From JBBQVS01 sp964250765 (GTDB taxonomy: Bacteria > Chloroflexota > Ktedonobacteria > Ktedonobacterales > Ktedonobacteraceae): DNA of 64,000 nt. The first letter of the stretch is position 1; the number at the start of each line of letters is the position of its first letter. Under the pieces are notes generated by a model. It ran no database searches. It saw only the letters and a list, made by a program, of their open reading frames with translations, and was not told where the DNA came from. The stretch lies in NCBI GenBank assembly GCA_964250765.1, contig CAXUHF010000010.1:1-64000 (forward strand). The letters run 5' to 3'. A program made the translations under genes and the position numbers. Below are positions 16,717 through 24,749 of this stretch, in pieces.

Positions 16717-17980
16717 GATTTTCTTCCAAATTAAAAAGATAGCGTAGTGCTTCCGCATACGCATGCCCCTGACCATCAGCCGCGGCTTCTTTGAGCCGTA
16801 GCGTAGGAGCATGAAGTATCTTGTTTACCAGACGTGTCGTAAGTTCTTGTACTACGACGGCTTCCCGTTCAGAAAGAGTTGGTGCCAGAGAACGCATAGC
16901 CCGCGCCAGTTCTTGTTGACGTAGTACCTCAATGGATTGACGTAGATCACTTATCGTTCCTGTAACACTCAGAGAGGACAACCACCGATCAAACACCACA
17001 ACCTCTTCAGAGATAATTGTATGCACATGCTCAACTTCTTGTAAGCGCAACGAGATGCCACGCTCAACCTGCGCTTGCAAATCATCGAGATTGTATAGAT
17101 GTACATGTGGTAGTGCGCCGACCTCTGGATCAACGTCACGTGGCAATGCTATGTCTATAAGAAGTAGAGAGCGCTCATTGCGTTTCTCAAGCACTGGCTG
17201 CATACGTTCAGGTGTAATAAGAGCATGTGGAGCTTTTGTCGAGCTAATGACAACATCCGCATCTACAAGTGCGTCCGAAAGGTCAGAGAAGCTACGATGT
17301 GTAGCACCAAGCGTCTGTGCCAGATCAACCGCATTTGCATGCGTGCGGTTAATAATCACAAGCTCCTGTGCGCCGTTGTCGAGCAAGTTCCGTGCGGCAA
17401 CTTCGCTCATCTGTCCCGACCCGACCAGCAAGACATGAGCTTTATGTAAGTCTGGGAAAAGATGACGTGCCAGTTGCACCGCGACGTGACTTACTGAGGC
17501 CGCGTTGCGACTTATTGCCGTTTCGTTTCGCGCACGCTTGCCTGTAACGAGTGCAGCACGGAAAAGTGCCGATGTAATAGGGCCAGCAAAGCCTCCACTT
17601 TGCGCAATCTCTAACGCCTCCGCTACTTGTCCTTGTATCTGCGGTTCCCCTGGTACGAGAGAATAAAGACCGCATGCGACACCGAGAAGATGAGACACAG
17701 CTTGTTCATCAACAAGAGTGTAACAATGTGCCACAAGTTCTTCGAGTGCAACCTCTTTTTCCTCGCTCAGAATACGTAACAGGTGTTCGCGTTCAGAATG
17801 TACTTCTGTACAAACGGCGTACAACTCTATTCGGTTGCATGTGGAAAGCAGAACACACTCTTGGACACTCTCTTTTGCAATATCAAGAAGATGCGGTACT
17901 TGACGGGATGAGCATGTGAGACGCTCGCGTAGCGCAATAGATGCAGTAGTATGATCCACTCCAACAACGACGATATGCAT
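16619..17980 (-). CDS. hemA: Glutamyl-tRNA reductase
   Basis: First committed enzyme of C5-pathway tetrapyrrole synthesis; reduces glutamyl-tRNA to glutamate-1-semialdehyde. The catalytic Cys is in LLSTCNRIELYAVC (about residue 50), followed by GEPQIQGQV, the NADPH-binding LVGSGQMSEVAARNL and a dimerisation helix region ending ALRYLFNLEENHE. After that a 33-residue hydrophilic tail (ending TSAVAQP) is encoded in the overlap with hemC. 453 residues. It is the first gene of the heme operon, with a GAGG ribosome binding site and a good promoter upstream. Confidence 0.95.
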   Translation of the reverse strand: MHIVVVGVDHTTASIALRERLTCSSRQVPHLLDIAKESVQECVLLSTCNRIELYAVCTEVHSEREHLLRILSEEKEVALEELVAHCYTLVDEQAVSHLLGVACGLYSLVPGEPQIQGQVAEALEIAQSGGFAGPITSALFRAALVTGKRARNETAISRNAASVSHVAVQLARHLFPDLHKAHVLLVGSGQMSEVAARNLLDNGAQELVIINRTHANAVDLAQTLGATHRSFSDLSDALVDADVVISSTKAPHALITPERMQPVLEKRNERSLLLIDIALPRDVDPEVGALPHVHLYNLDDLQAQVERGISLRLQEVEHVHTIISEEVVVFDRWLSSLSVTGTISDLRQSIEVLRQQELARAMRSLAPTLSEREAVVVQELTTRLVNKILHAPTLRLKEAAADGQGHAYAEALRYLFNLEENHEANNDRNTSEQTRHDTNTVGRRTITSAVAQP

Positions 17981-18022
17981 GCAAACCTCATAAATCTATA
18001 GCATAATAAATATTCTATAGAG

Positions 18023-18050
18023 ATTTTAGCGTTTTTTTAGAGATAGTCAA
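18023..18050 (-). promoter_or_regulatory. Promoter of the heme operon
   Basis: On the minus strand TTGACT (18045-18050) and TAAAAT (18023-18028) are separated by 16 bases, about 45 bases before the hemA start. An overlapping TAGAAT lies seven bases further downstream. Confidence 0.6.
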
Positions 18051-18060
18051 GGCTTTTTGA

Positions 18061-18382
18061 TGTCAAGATTAGAATTGAGCGAATATCAGGTGAACACCCT
18101 ACTCATTTGCTTCACCCGAAACATCTTTATAGCGCATAGGGTGAACGGAAGAATGGAACATACCTCCTGTGGTACAAGCTCGGCTGATGGTCTCACTTGT
18201 AGAACATCCTATGCGCTTACTCTCTCCACAACGCGCCCGTAGAGCCTCTTCAACTAGGACAAACGGGTACAATCCGTGAATATCAATGTACTAACACGTT
18301 ACATATTTGACTGCACAGAAGCAGGTACCAGCATTGTTGTCAGAAAGCTCTCATAAATTTTCATAAGAAAAAGGTAGTATCT
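18061..18382. other. Gene-free leader region between divergent units
   Basis: About 320 bases. GCGCATAGG at 18132-18140 pairs with CCTATGCGC at 18208-18216 across a 67-base interior, so a structured 5' leader for the zinc-ribbon gene is possible. I could not match it to any riboswitch I know and saw no convincing open frame. Confidence 0.35.
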
Positions 18383-20083
18383 ATGTATCGTTGTCCGAAG
18401 TGCCATGTTGAACTTCCAGCGGATGCCCGCTTTTGTAAGAGTTGCGGTTTCAATCAGACAAACGCACGTATCGCGTCTATGTCACCTCCTGTGCAAGGAG
18501 TGCAACGACAAGTACCACCTCAACAATCGCAGCAACCACCAACGCACACGATACAGCCACAATATAAGCACGTCCCGCAGCAGCCTGCTACTCAATCACA
18601 ACCTCATACAAATATACCAGGTCCTCAGCAGAACTTTCCTGGTGCCGCACCATTTGTACCGCAAGTGCCTGTACGTACATCAACACCGCCAAATGCACCA
18701 CAATCAACACTACCAGCCACACCGCATCCACAGGAAAGCATTGTACAGCAAAGAAACAATGGTTCGCTACAACCGATGCAGGTGCCAATGATACCGCCTC
18801 TTCCGACTCCGCAACAAGGGAATACAGCGAGTCAAAGCTTCCAGCAGAATGTGCCTCTATCACGTCCTGCAGTGCCAGTTACTCCACAAGGACCTTCTAA
18901 CTGGGTGCAACCATTACCAGTTACACCGCAAGGACAGGTACGGGAACGCCCAAATCAAGGGGCAGGGTATACACCAGAGCAGATAACGCGTACCTCAACA
19001 CCACCAAACCAACAATACGCGCCTGCAAAGTCTGCATTTGAGCCATTGCAATGGGGATTGGGGGCACTACCCGATACACCTGTTAGTGTTGAGAGCCTTG
19101 AAGCTACGAGTAAAGCAGCACAACACTGGCGTCAGAGTTGGCTTGATCGTCAACATGACGAAGCAGGCCCTGCCACTGGCGTCTCACGCGGTCAAGCATT
19201 GGTACCAGAGCCACTATTAGTAATGCAACATAGCTTCGCGAGAATGCGCGCGATTATTCTGCCCAAAAATAGAGACGATGGAAAGAATTCTCGTTTGAAG
19301 TCCTGGCTCCCTGCCGCTCTACTTGTTTGTCTCATTGGTGTACTCGGTATATACGTTTTCTCAACATACTCTAGTGGATTAGGTGACACAGCTGCTGCAT
19401 CGTTAAACACCAATGCTGATCCAACACTTAGTATGAAAACGACAAAAACAACAATGTCTGCGGCGAAAACAATATCGGTTGCTGCCGGTCAAGCTATACA
19501 GGTACATGGAGAACACTTTGGGGCTGACGACACTATTATCTTTTTCCTGGGTGAAACTCAGCTTAAAGGCACAAATGGAAAGCCGACCTCAGCACAAAGC
19601 AACGACCAAGGAACTTTCGATGCTTCACTACCTATTCCGTCAGCACAATTAGCAGGTGAGTATGTGGTACAAGCACAGGACAATCATACTGGACAACATG
19701 CTTTTCTAGATATTCAAACAACAACATCTGCTATTACCAATGTATTGAAGTTTTCGACTCATTCACTGGCATTTGCCTCAATCGTTGGTCGTAATCCACA
19801 TGAGCAGATCGTGAGCATTACAAACACAAGCAATACAGCCATTCAATGGAGTGCTATCGCTATTAGTGACAATCAAACTGGCTGGCTCTTACTTACGAAT
19901 GGGAAAACAAGTGGTCAATTAGAAGCAGGCCAAACGGACAAGATTCATATAAGTGTTATCACACAGGGACTTATAAGCAGCCTTCCTCGACAACCATATA
20001 CAGGTAAAATTGTTTTCACAGTTGTGGATCAGGGGCAGGTGATACTACCAGTAAAGCTAGCACTGTCCTCAATAGATGTATAA
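18383..20083 (+). CDS. Zinc-ribbon, single-TM protein with extracellular Ig-like domains
   Basis: A 566-residue protein. Residues 1-24 form a C4 zinc ribbon (CPKCHVEL, then CKSCGF). Residues 30-220 are Pro/Gln/Thr-rich and probably disordered. One membrane helix lies near residue 310 (PAALLVCLIGVLGIYVFSTY). The exported part contains an IPT-like segment (about 360-450; AGQAIQVHGEHFGADDTI) and a BACON/Ig-like segment (about 460-566; LKFSTHSLAFASIVG, then TNTSNTAIQWSAI). The topology implies a cytosolic zinc ribbon and an external beta-sandwich region. AAAGG precedes the ATG. A membrane protein gene follows on the same strand. Function unknown; a cell-envelope or sensing role is inference. Confidence 0.75.
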   Translation: MYRCPKCHVELPADARFCKSCGFNQTNARIASMSPPVQGVQRQVPPQQSQQPPTHTIQPQYKHVPQQPATQSQPHTNIPGPQQNFPGAAPFVPQVPVRTSTPPNAPQSTLPATPHPQESIVQQRNNGSLQPMQVPMIPPLPTPQQGNTASQSFQQNVPLSRPAVPVTPQGPSNWVQPLPVTPQGQVRERPNQGAGYTPEQITRTSTPPNQQYAPAKSAFEPLQWGLGALPDTPVSVESLEATSKAAQHWRQSWLDRQHDEAGPATGVSRGQALVPEPLLVMQHSFARMRAIILPKNRDDGKNSRLKSWLPAALLVCLIGVLGIYVFSTYSSGLGDTAAASLNTNADPTLSMKTTKTTMSAAKTISVAAGQAIQVHGEHFGADDTIIFFLGETQLKGTNGKPTSAQSNDQGTFDASLPIPSAQLAGEYVVQAQDNHTGQHAFLDIQTTTSAITNVLKFSTHSLAFASIVGRNPHEQIVSITNTSNTAIQWSAIAISDNQTGWLLLTNGKTSGQLEAGQTDKIHISVITQGLISSLPRQPYTGKIVFTVVDQGQVILPVKLALSSIDV

Positions 20084-20246
20084 CATATAATCAAACCTTC
20101 GTCTACTGATAGCAGTATAATTGTGGACCATACCAGATGAATGTGAATATGTTTTATAATGAAGGGTAGTCCGCATGTTGTTCCTATCTCAATCATAAAA
20201 AGATAGAATAGGTAAATTAAGCACAGATGCCCAGGAGATGACATAT

Positions 20247-20744
20247 ATGAAAGGTATTCCACCACAACTCATCGCTTTATTTTGTATTATGTTCATCGCG
20301 TTAGGCATATTTAACATTCTCATAGCACGCCGCAGGCAGCAACGCGAAGGGTTACAAGGAGTACGTGTTCCCTGGTATAAGCAAGTCGCCATATTGACAG
20401 GAATAGAATATATTCTGCTAGCACTTGTTTTTCTGCTAAATATTGGTATCAGCTATAAAGTGTTGCCTTCAAGCTTAAATGGAATCATTCTACCCTTTTT
20501 TGTGATACTGCTGCTTGCCTCCGGTTTACTTGCAGGTTTTGTAGTGTATCAGGGCTTCACCAATATGCAGCGTCGGCGTGCCCTTGCAGCAAGTGGAAAT
20601 GGACATATTAGCAATAGTAGCAGTGCACAAGCGGCACTCGTAGATGATATGACGCCGGAGGAACGTGCAGTCTACTTGCAAAAACGACGTGACCGACGCC
20701 AGAAAGCGGCGTCAGCACGACGTCGTAAGGCTGGGAAAGCGTAA
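20247..20744 (+). CDS. Small three-helix membrane protein with basic tail
   Basis: About 165 residues with three hydrophobic helices (residues 5-22, 50-70 and 80-105), then a cytosolic tail that is Arg/Lys/Ala-rich and ends RRRKAGKA. The tail contains DDMTPEERAVYLQKRRDRR, predicted helical. The ATG at 20247 was chosen because AGGAG lies nine bases before it; the in-frame ATG at 20238 directly abuts that box. A strong terminator follows. Not recognised as a named family. Confidence 0.7.
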   Translation: MKGIPPQLIALFCIMFIALGIFNILIARRRQQREGLQGVRVPWYKQVAILTGIEYILLALVFLLNIGISYKVLPSSLNGIILPFFVILLLASGLLAGFVVYQGFTNMQRRRALAASGNGHISNSSSAQAALVDDMTPEERAVYLQKRRDRRQKAASARRRKAGKA

Positions 20745-20757
20745 GTTGGTAGTAGTG

Positions 20758-20782
20758 CAGGGAGACCGCAAGGGTCTCCCTG
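20758..20782. terminator. Intrinsic terminator between convergent genes
   Basis: CAGGGAGACC pairs with GGTCTCCCTG (10 bp) around a GCAAG loop. The plus-strand exit is CTTCTTCCTGTT. It sits 13 bases after the small membrane gene and 12 bases before the end of the convergent tail-like gene. Confidence 0.75.
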
Positions 20783-20794
20783 CTTCTTCCTGTT

Positions 20795-22846
20795 CTACAA
20801 ACCTTCCAACGTTAATTGCATCTCATCAATACATTTTTGCGCATTATAGTTTATGGCTATATGAATGACGCGGCATGTAGTTTGTTGTCCACTACCCCTC
20901 GGTGCAATACTATCTGTCAATGTGATGCAATCAAGAAGTTGTAAGGCTGGATTAAGTGGAACAGTTACTGTATGTAGAATGTTGGAACGCACCTCTTGTG
21001 CCATAAGAAACGCAGCTTTTTGACTACACTGTGTGGTAGTCGTCAACTTTGGGTCTACGTGATGTAACAACCGTTCGATACCAATCATATGTAGATGTGC
21101 ATCATCGAATGCTTCTGCGGTCGTTAGTGCTCCGAGCAGTCCAGCAAGCGGAGGTTTGCCACTTACTACGATGTGGTTTGCGTGTTGGTCATCGCTACCA
21201 AAGCTTACGGCTTCAATCTCAGGTTGATAACTCCATACGGACACATCACCCACAGACAGTTCACGAAATTGCATGACCTCACTTGAGTCCAAAAAGTATG
21301 AGAGACCATACGTTGTACATAGCTCATTTAGCGCATTACGATATGACGATCCCGCTTGTAACACAAACGATGATACAAGTTGACTAACTTGTGAGGTTGT
21401 GGGCAGCGTAACGGACAATAATCCTGCACACGCGCATACCTCTGTAATGAGAAAGCCAAGCGTTTGATTGTTGTAAACGTTCTGGTAACGAGCGACGAGA
21501 TCGAGATTATGTGATAGGTCTTGCCCAATCAAAAGCAGAGAATTTTCCAAAGGTGAGCGTACAAAACGAATATGCTCAATATGATAGATACCTACTTTGA
21601 CAGCATCATTGGTAGTCGGTGATGTCCCAACTTTATAGCCCTCACTCAGTACAAGCGAGGCATTCAAGCCTATCGGTCGATAGGTAGTCGGAGTAGTCAC
21701 AAAACTATTTAAGGCACCTTGCGCGTTATCTATTATCACTTCGAGACGAGCAGGTTTTCCAGGCTGCTCAACGCGTTGATACGATACAACTGCACTTGAG
21801 AGGTCTAGCGACTGTGCTGTATTGACTGATTGAAACATACTTGCACTATACACAGTTGAAAGCGAGGCGAGATAAGTACGAGGACCAGCATTACCGCTCG
21901 TTGGTGTCGGCAACGAGATGAGGACAACACCATAGCTCGAAGGTAAATCGTGCATAATCATGCCATTTGACCAATGCACCAGATCAACCGACTGGCGCAT
22001 ACGTGGATAGCTATATACGGAGCCTGTGAGCAGACCCGAATCGAACTCGATACATGTGAGCGTGTAGATACTATTTGCGAAAGAGAGACGTGGGGCTACA
22101 CGACCAATAGCGGTACCCGTTGCTGAAGCAATGAGAACGCCGTTATTCCAGGCTGCCGTAGCAGGCGTAAATGTGCATGTTGCAAGTGTATAGCCATCAG
22201 AATACACAAGCGTATATGATGTTCCAGTCCAGGCAACAGCAAGACCAGCACCACTCGACAGAGTTGCGAGTGTCCAAGTAGTCAGCGACGACCATGTGCT
22301 ACCAGTATAAAAGGAACACCCAATAGCCTCGCCACCACTAACGTCATAGATGAAGAATACATCGTTGTTGCCCGCACTTCCAATACCTTTGAGTAGTGCA
22401 CTCCCCGACGGCGTAAGGACTGTCACGGGACCTGTCCATGTTCCACCATTGTTTGTCGAGGTCCAGACAAAGATGTTATTGCCTCCAGTACCACGTTGCG
22501 CAAACGCACGTAGTGTGCCATGAGAACTAGAGACAGCACAGCCTCCATCTTGAAACATCGTGCCTGATGCTCCTGGTAGTGTTGTCCAGGAAGACCACTG
22601 TGTCGCGCTTGTGGGATCGGTAATACGTTGTACCTGAAAGTTAGAGGTAAAGCCACTGCGTGTCACCTGCACACGAATAACACTATTGTCACTTGCAATG
22701 CATACGTCATTGAGCGCGTCAGCCGTACCAGGAGTTTGATACAATGCATAATGAGCAACATGATCTTCGACAGTAAGGGTAAGCGCGGGACGACGTGTTG
22801 TGCTACTCAGGGCAGCAGTAAGCGCGGTATCAAGTGAGCGAACCAT
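20795..22846 (-). CDS. Phage tail/baseplate-hub-like protein with propeller-like insertion
   Basis: A 683-residue protein without signal peptide. Residues 1-40 and about 355-440 look like one split domain (RPALTLTVEDHVAHY at the start; ARLEVIIDNAQGALNS and VGIYHIEHIRFVRSP later). Between them lie about 300 residues rich in Trp/Gly/Thr/Ser with repeated blade-like turns (NIFVWTSTNNGGTWTGP, TGSTWSSLTTW), consistent with a sialidase/BNR-like propeller. Residues 440-683 resemble baseplate hub or late-control-D proteins: LLIGQDLSHNLDLVARYQ, GSSYRNALNELCTTYGLSY, then a beta-rich end. A GAAAGG box precedes the start. No capsid, sheath, tube, tape-measure or lysis genes are nearby. Domain calls are by pattern, not by search. 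Confidence 0.6.
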   Translation of the reverse strand: MVRSLDTALTAALSSTTRRPALTLTVEDHVAHYALYQTPGTADALNDVCIASDNSVIRVQVTRSGFTSNFQVQRITDPTSATQWSSWTTLPGASGTMFQDGGCAVSSSHGTLRAFAQRGTGGNNIFVWTSTNNGGTWTGPVTVLTPSGSALLKGIGSAGNNDVFFIYDVSGGEAIGCSFYTGSTWSSLTTWTLATLSSGAGLAVAWTGTSYTLVYSDGYTLATCTFTPATAAWNNGVLIASATGTAIGRVAPRLSFANSIYTLTCIEFDSGLLTGSVYSYPRMRQSVDLVHWSNGMIMHDLPSSYGVVLISLPTPTSGNAGPRTYLASLSTVYSASMFQSVNTAQSLDLSSAVVSYQRVEQPGKPARLEVIIDNAQGALNSFVTTPTTYRPIGLNASLVLSEGYKVGTSPTTNDAVKVGIYHIEHIRFVRSPLENSLLLIGQDLSHNLDLVARYQNVYNNQTLGFLITEVCACAGLLSVTLPTTSQVSQLVSSFVLQAGSSYRNALNELCTTYGLSYFLDSSEVMQFRELSVGDVSVWSYQPEIEAVSFGSDDQHANHIVVSGKPPLAGLLGALTTAEAFDDAHLHMIGIERLLHHVDPKLTTTTQCSQKAAFLMAQEVRSNILHTVTVPLNPALQLLDCITLTDSIAPRGSGQQTTCRVIHIAINYNAQKCIDEMQLTLEGL

Positions 22847-22897
22847 GTGAGGAGCCTTTCTTCTTGAGAGGATGTAATAGGAGAGTAGGGGAGAGGA

Positions 22898-22928
22898 AAG
22901 AGCAAGCAGAGGATGTTTGCTTGCTCTT
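22898..22928 (-). terminator. Intrinsic terminator between small genes and tail-like gene
   Basis: AAGAGCAAGCA (22898-22908) pairs with TGCTTGCTCTT (22918-22928), 11 bp with a 9-base loop; the minus-strand exit is TTTCCTCTCC. It separates the two small genes upstream from the 683-codon gene, which must then have its own promoter or rely on read-through. Confidence 0.6.
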
Positions 22929-22959
22929 AGTATACGCAGCTTTTGTGGAAATTACAAGC

Positions 22960-23184
22960 CTATCCAACCACCTTTTGGTAGATATCAACGATGGTTTCGC
23001 GTGCCTCTTGCTCTCCAACGTGTTGCTCCAAGGCTTCTTGATGTGTGCCGAGATTTCTATAGCGTGCGTTGATGGCGGCATGAGAGGCGACTATCGCGGG
23101 TTCCTCGAACACACGCTGAATCGCCTGACACTCCAATTCTATGAGGGCGCGGATACGCGCAACATCGCTTTTGTACTCTTGCAT
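22960..23184 (-). CDS. Small helical protein (74 residues)
   Basis: A 74-residue, predicted all-helical, acidic protein (IRALIELECQAIQRVFEEP and EALEQHVGEQEARETIVDI are amphipathic). No motif recognised. It starts six bases after the stop of the upstream 84-codon gene with AAGGA about 10 bases before the ATG, so the two are probably co-translated. Position suggests it belongs with the tail-like protein downstream; a chaperone or adaptor role would be speculation. Confidence 0.6.
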   Translation of the reverse strand: MQEYKSDVARIRALIELECQAIQRVFEEPAIVASHAAINARYRNLGTHQEALEQHVGEQEARETIVDIYQKVVG

Positions 23185-23190
23185 AGCAGC

Positions 23191-23445
23191 TCATTCCTTT
23201 GTCGGTTCAACATCTACCATAATGGTGGGTGGATAGGGAGCACTACACGATGAAATCACAAGGCCAAAGGGAAGCGGTTCTACCCCTATATAATCCAGGC
23301 CACGCGCCCGACTCTGCGCGATTTTTTGCACAGCAACTTTGGTTTCTTCTGACGTTGCAGCATAAAAGGGATAACTAAAAATTGGACCGTTTGCTACATC
23401 GAACCACTCGAATTTGGCGCGATACAAGTACTTGATGATTTGCAT
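23191..23445 (-). CDS. Small hypothetical protein (84 residues)
   Basis: An 84-residue protein with mixed alpha/beta pattern (MQIIKYLYRAKFEWFDV, then ARGLDYIGVEPLPFGLVIS). The ATG at 23445 has AGGA 11 bases upstream; an in-frame upstream start at 23487 would add a hydrophobic stretch without ribosome binding site support. First gene of the minus-strand trio with the 74-residue and 683-residue genes. No family recognised. Confidence 0.6.
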   Translation of the reverse strand: MQIIKYLYRAKFEWFDVANGPIFSYPFYAATSEETKVAVQKIAQSRARGLDYIGVEPLPFGLVISSCSAPYPPTIMVDVEPTKE

Positions 23446-23620
23446 ACTTTCGACATTCCTACTAAATAGAACGTACAGTAAGAACAAATTACTTCTGTTT
23501 TTACTGCTATTTACGCTTTTATTTCACAAAAAATGATATAGTAGAATCGTCTCTTGTACATCAGCGTTGCCTGTCGCTCTGTTATCGTTTTGTTGTCGCT
23601 TCGTATCTAATCATCGAAAA

Positions 23621-23663
23621 CAAGCATTTTCGCTTGACCTACATGTGAAGGAGTATATACAAT
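23621..23663 (+). promoter_or_regulatory. Promoter with overlapping inverted repeat before XRE gene
   Basis: TTGACC at 23634-23639 and TACAAT at 23658-23663 with an 18-base spacer. CAAGC (23621-23625) and GCTTG (23632-23636) form an inverted repeat overlapping the -35 element, a plausible autoregulatory operator for the XRE protein. Confidence 0.5.
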
Positions 23664-23695
23664 AAAAATGCATTCTGCATGTTAGGGAAGAAGAT

Positions 23696-24154
23696 ATGAA
23701 AAATGCTAAATTGCGAGCGGCACGTGCCAAAAAGCACTGGTCAATGGAGGTCGCCGCCGAGAAAATTGGTGTCAGCAAAACTAGTATCGCGCGCTGGGAA
23801 AACGGCGAACAACAGCCACGCGGCACCTCACTCGATCTTGTGTGTGCCGCTTACGGATTGTCTGCGGAAGAACTGGGGTTGGTAGATGACGATACTACCA
23901 ATATATTACAAACTCATCAAGATACATTGGTAATCAACTCGAAGAATAGCCTTCCAGCAGTTTTTTCGCAAGACATTGCTGATCGGCGCTCATTTTTACC
24001 TTACGTCGTTATCAGCCATCTGACAAGGAAGCTGTCGAATATCTGCATGTGTATGCCATTCAACAGGCAGGAGCCTATCTGGGCCGCGGTCCCTGGGATA
24101 ATGACATGTACGAGATCGAAAAGGCATATCTTAACAATCAAGGAGAATTTCTAG
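23696..24154 (+). pseudogene. XRE-type HTH protein, N-terminal part of a frameshifted XRE-GNAT gene
   Basis: 152 codons are open, but only about the first 99 look like real protein. Residues 4-60 are a Cro/C1-type HTH (RAARAKKHWSMEVAAEKIG, then VSKTSIARWENGEQQP). A linker follows to SQDIADRRSF. After that the frame turns into improbable sequence rich in Cys, His and Ile, while the next frame continues directly as the start of a GNAT domain. A shift at the T-run 23993-23997 (five T; six would restore frame) joins ADRRSF to TLRRYQPSDKEAVEY. The ATG has AGGGAAGAAG upstream. Either a true frameshift, a sequencing indel or, less likely, programmed slippage. Confidence 0.7.
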
Positions 24155-24453
24155 TTGGCGAAGAGAATGGCAGCTTTGTCGCTATGGGTGCGTTGCACCA
24201 TACTAGCAGTGAACGTGCCGAAATCAAACGCATGCGCGTCCACCCCGACTATCAGGGACGAGGTTTTGGTCAGCTTATCCTCACCGAACTCATGGCACGT
24301 GCACGCGTCTTGGGCTACAAAACTCTGCACCTGGATACCTCTGTTCTGCAAGTCCCAGCGCAGAAACTCTATGAGAAAAATGGCTTCCACGAAGTTGGTA
24401 GAGCCATCTATCAAAACCTTGAAGTGCTTCTGTACGAAAAGCAACTAGAATAG
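24049..24453 (+). CDS. GNAT family N-acetyltransferase domain (downstream part of split gene)
   Basis: From GTG at 24049 this encodes 134 residues with a GNAT core: GEENGSFVAMGALHH (beta strands), AEIKRMRVHPDYQGRGFGQL (motif A with the acetyl-CoA loop QGRGFG), LHLDTSVLQVPAQKLYEKNG (motif B). The true N-terminal strand (TLRRYQPSDKEAVEYLH) lies upstream of the GTG in the same frame but after a TGA at 23980-23982 and without a start codon. Hence the natural product was probably an XRE-GNAT fusion with the upstream frame. If translated from the GTG, the first beta strand is missing. Substrate unknown. Confidence 0.8.
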   Translation: MYAIQQAGAYLGRGPWDNDMYEIEKAYLNNQGEFLVGEENGSFVAMGALHHTSSERAEIKRMRVHPDYQGRGFGQLILTELMARARVLGYKTLHLDTSVLQVPAQKLYEKNGFHEVGRAIYQNLEVLLYEKQLE

Positions 24454-24474
24454 CTTGGTACTTTCGCGCAATGC

Positions 24475-24503
24475 TTGACTATACATCCTTAAAGTGATAT
24501 ACT
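24475..24503 (+). promoter_or_regulatory. Promoter of DEAD-box helicase gene
   Basis: TTGACT (24475-24480) and TATACT (24498-24503) with the ideal 17-base spacer. It predicts a transcript start near 24510 and hence a leader of about 240 bases. Confidence 0.65.
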
Positions 24504-24749
24504 CAGAGAGTTCTAACTGTTTGCATGACATGGATCAGGCCACTATCCTGTTCCTCGACAAAGACGCTAAAGAGCTTTGAGCAATCCTCTATAGATTAAC
24601 TCTCTCCTGCATACATGTTCGTCCCTATATCAGCTAGCAGCATTGCTTCCGTACCTCTACGGTCTGCTCCTGGTACTCCCTGGTGGCATCGTGCCTTCAG
24701 GCATTCGTACCGCGCCCACAATGGAGCGCATTGACCCAAAGGATTTTGC
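24504..24749 (+). other. Long 5' leader of the DEAD-box helicase
   Basis: About 245 bases between promoter and start codon. Two short upstream frames lie inside (ATG 24530, 16 codons; ATG 24615, 39 codons), both without good ribosome binding sites. CTCCTGGTACTCCCTGGTGG around 24666 and neighbouring GC-rich segments could fold. Long leaders are common on RNA-helicase and cold-shock genes; regulation here is inference. Confidence 0.4.

Noticed and set aside
16717..16812. Longer hemC start
   Set aside because: The extra residues before MKRITIGTRASK lie in the hemA coding region and have no HemC homology.
23990..24000. Canonical -1 programmed frameshift site in the XRE-GNAT gene
   Set aside because: The heptamer is A TTT TTA, which does not allow full re-pairing in the P site; a single T deletion is the simpler reading.
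24454..24749. A tRNA or known riboswitch in the DEAD-box leader
   Set aside because: No GTTCGA-type T-loop, no cloverleaf and no riboswitch consensus I could recognise; kept only as an unclassified leader.
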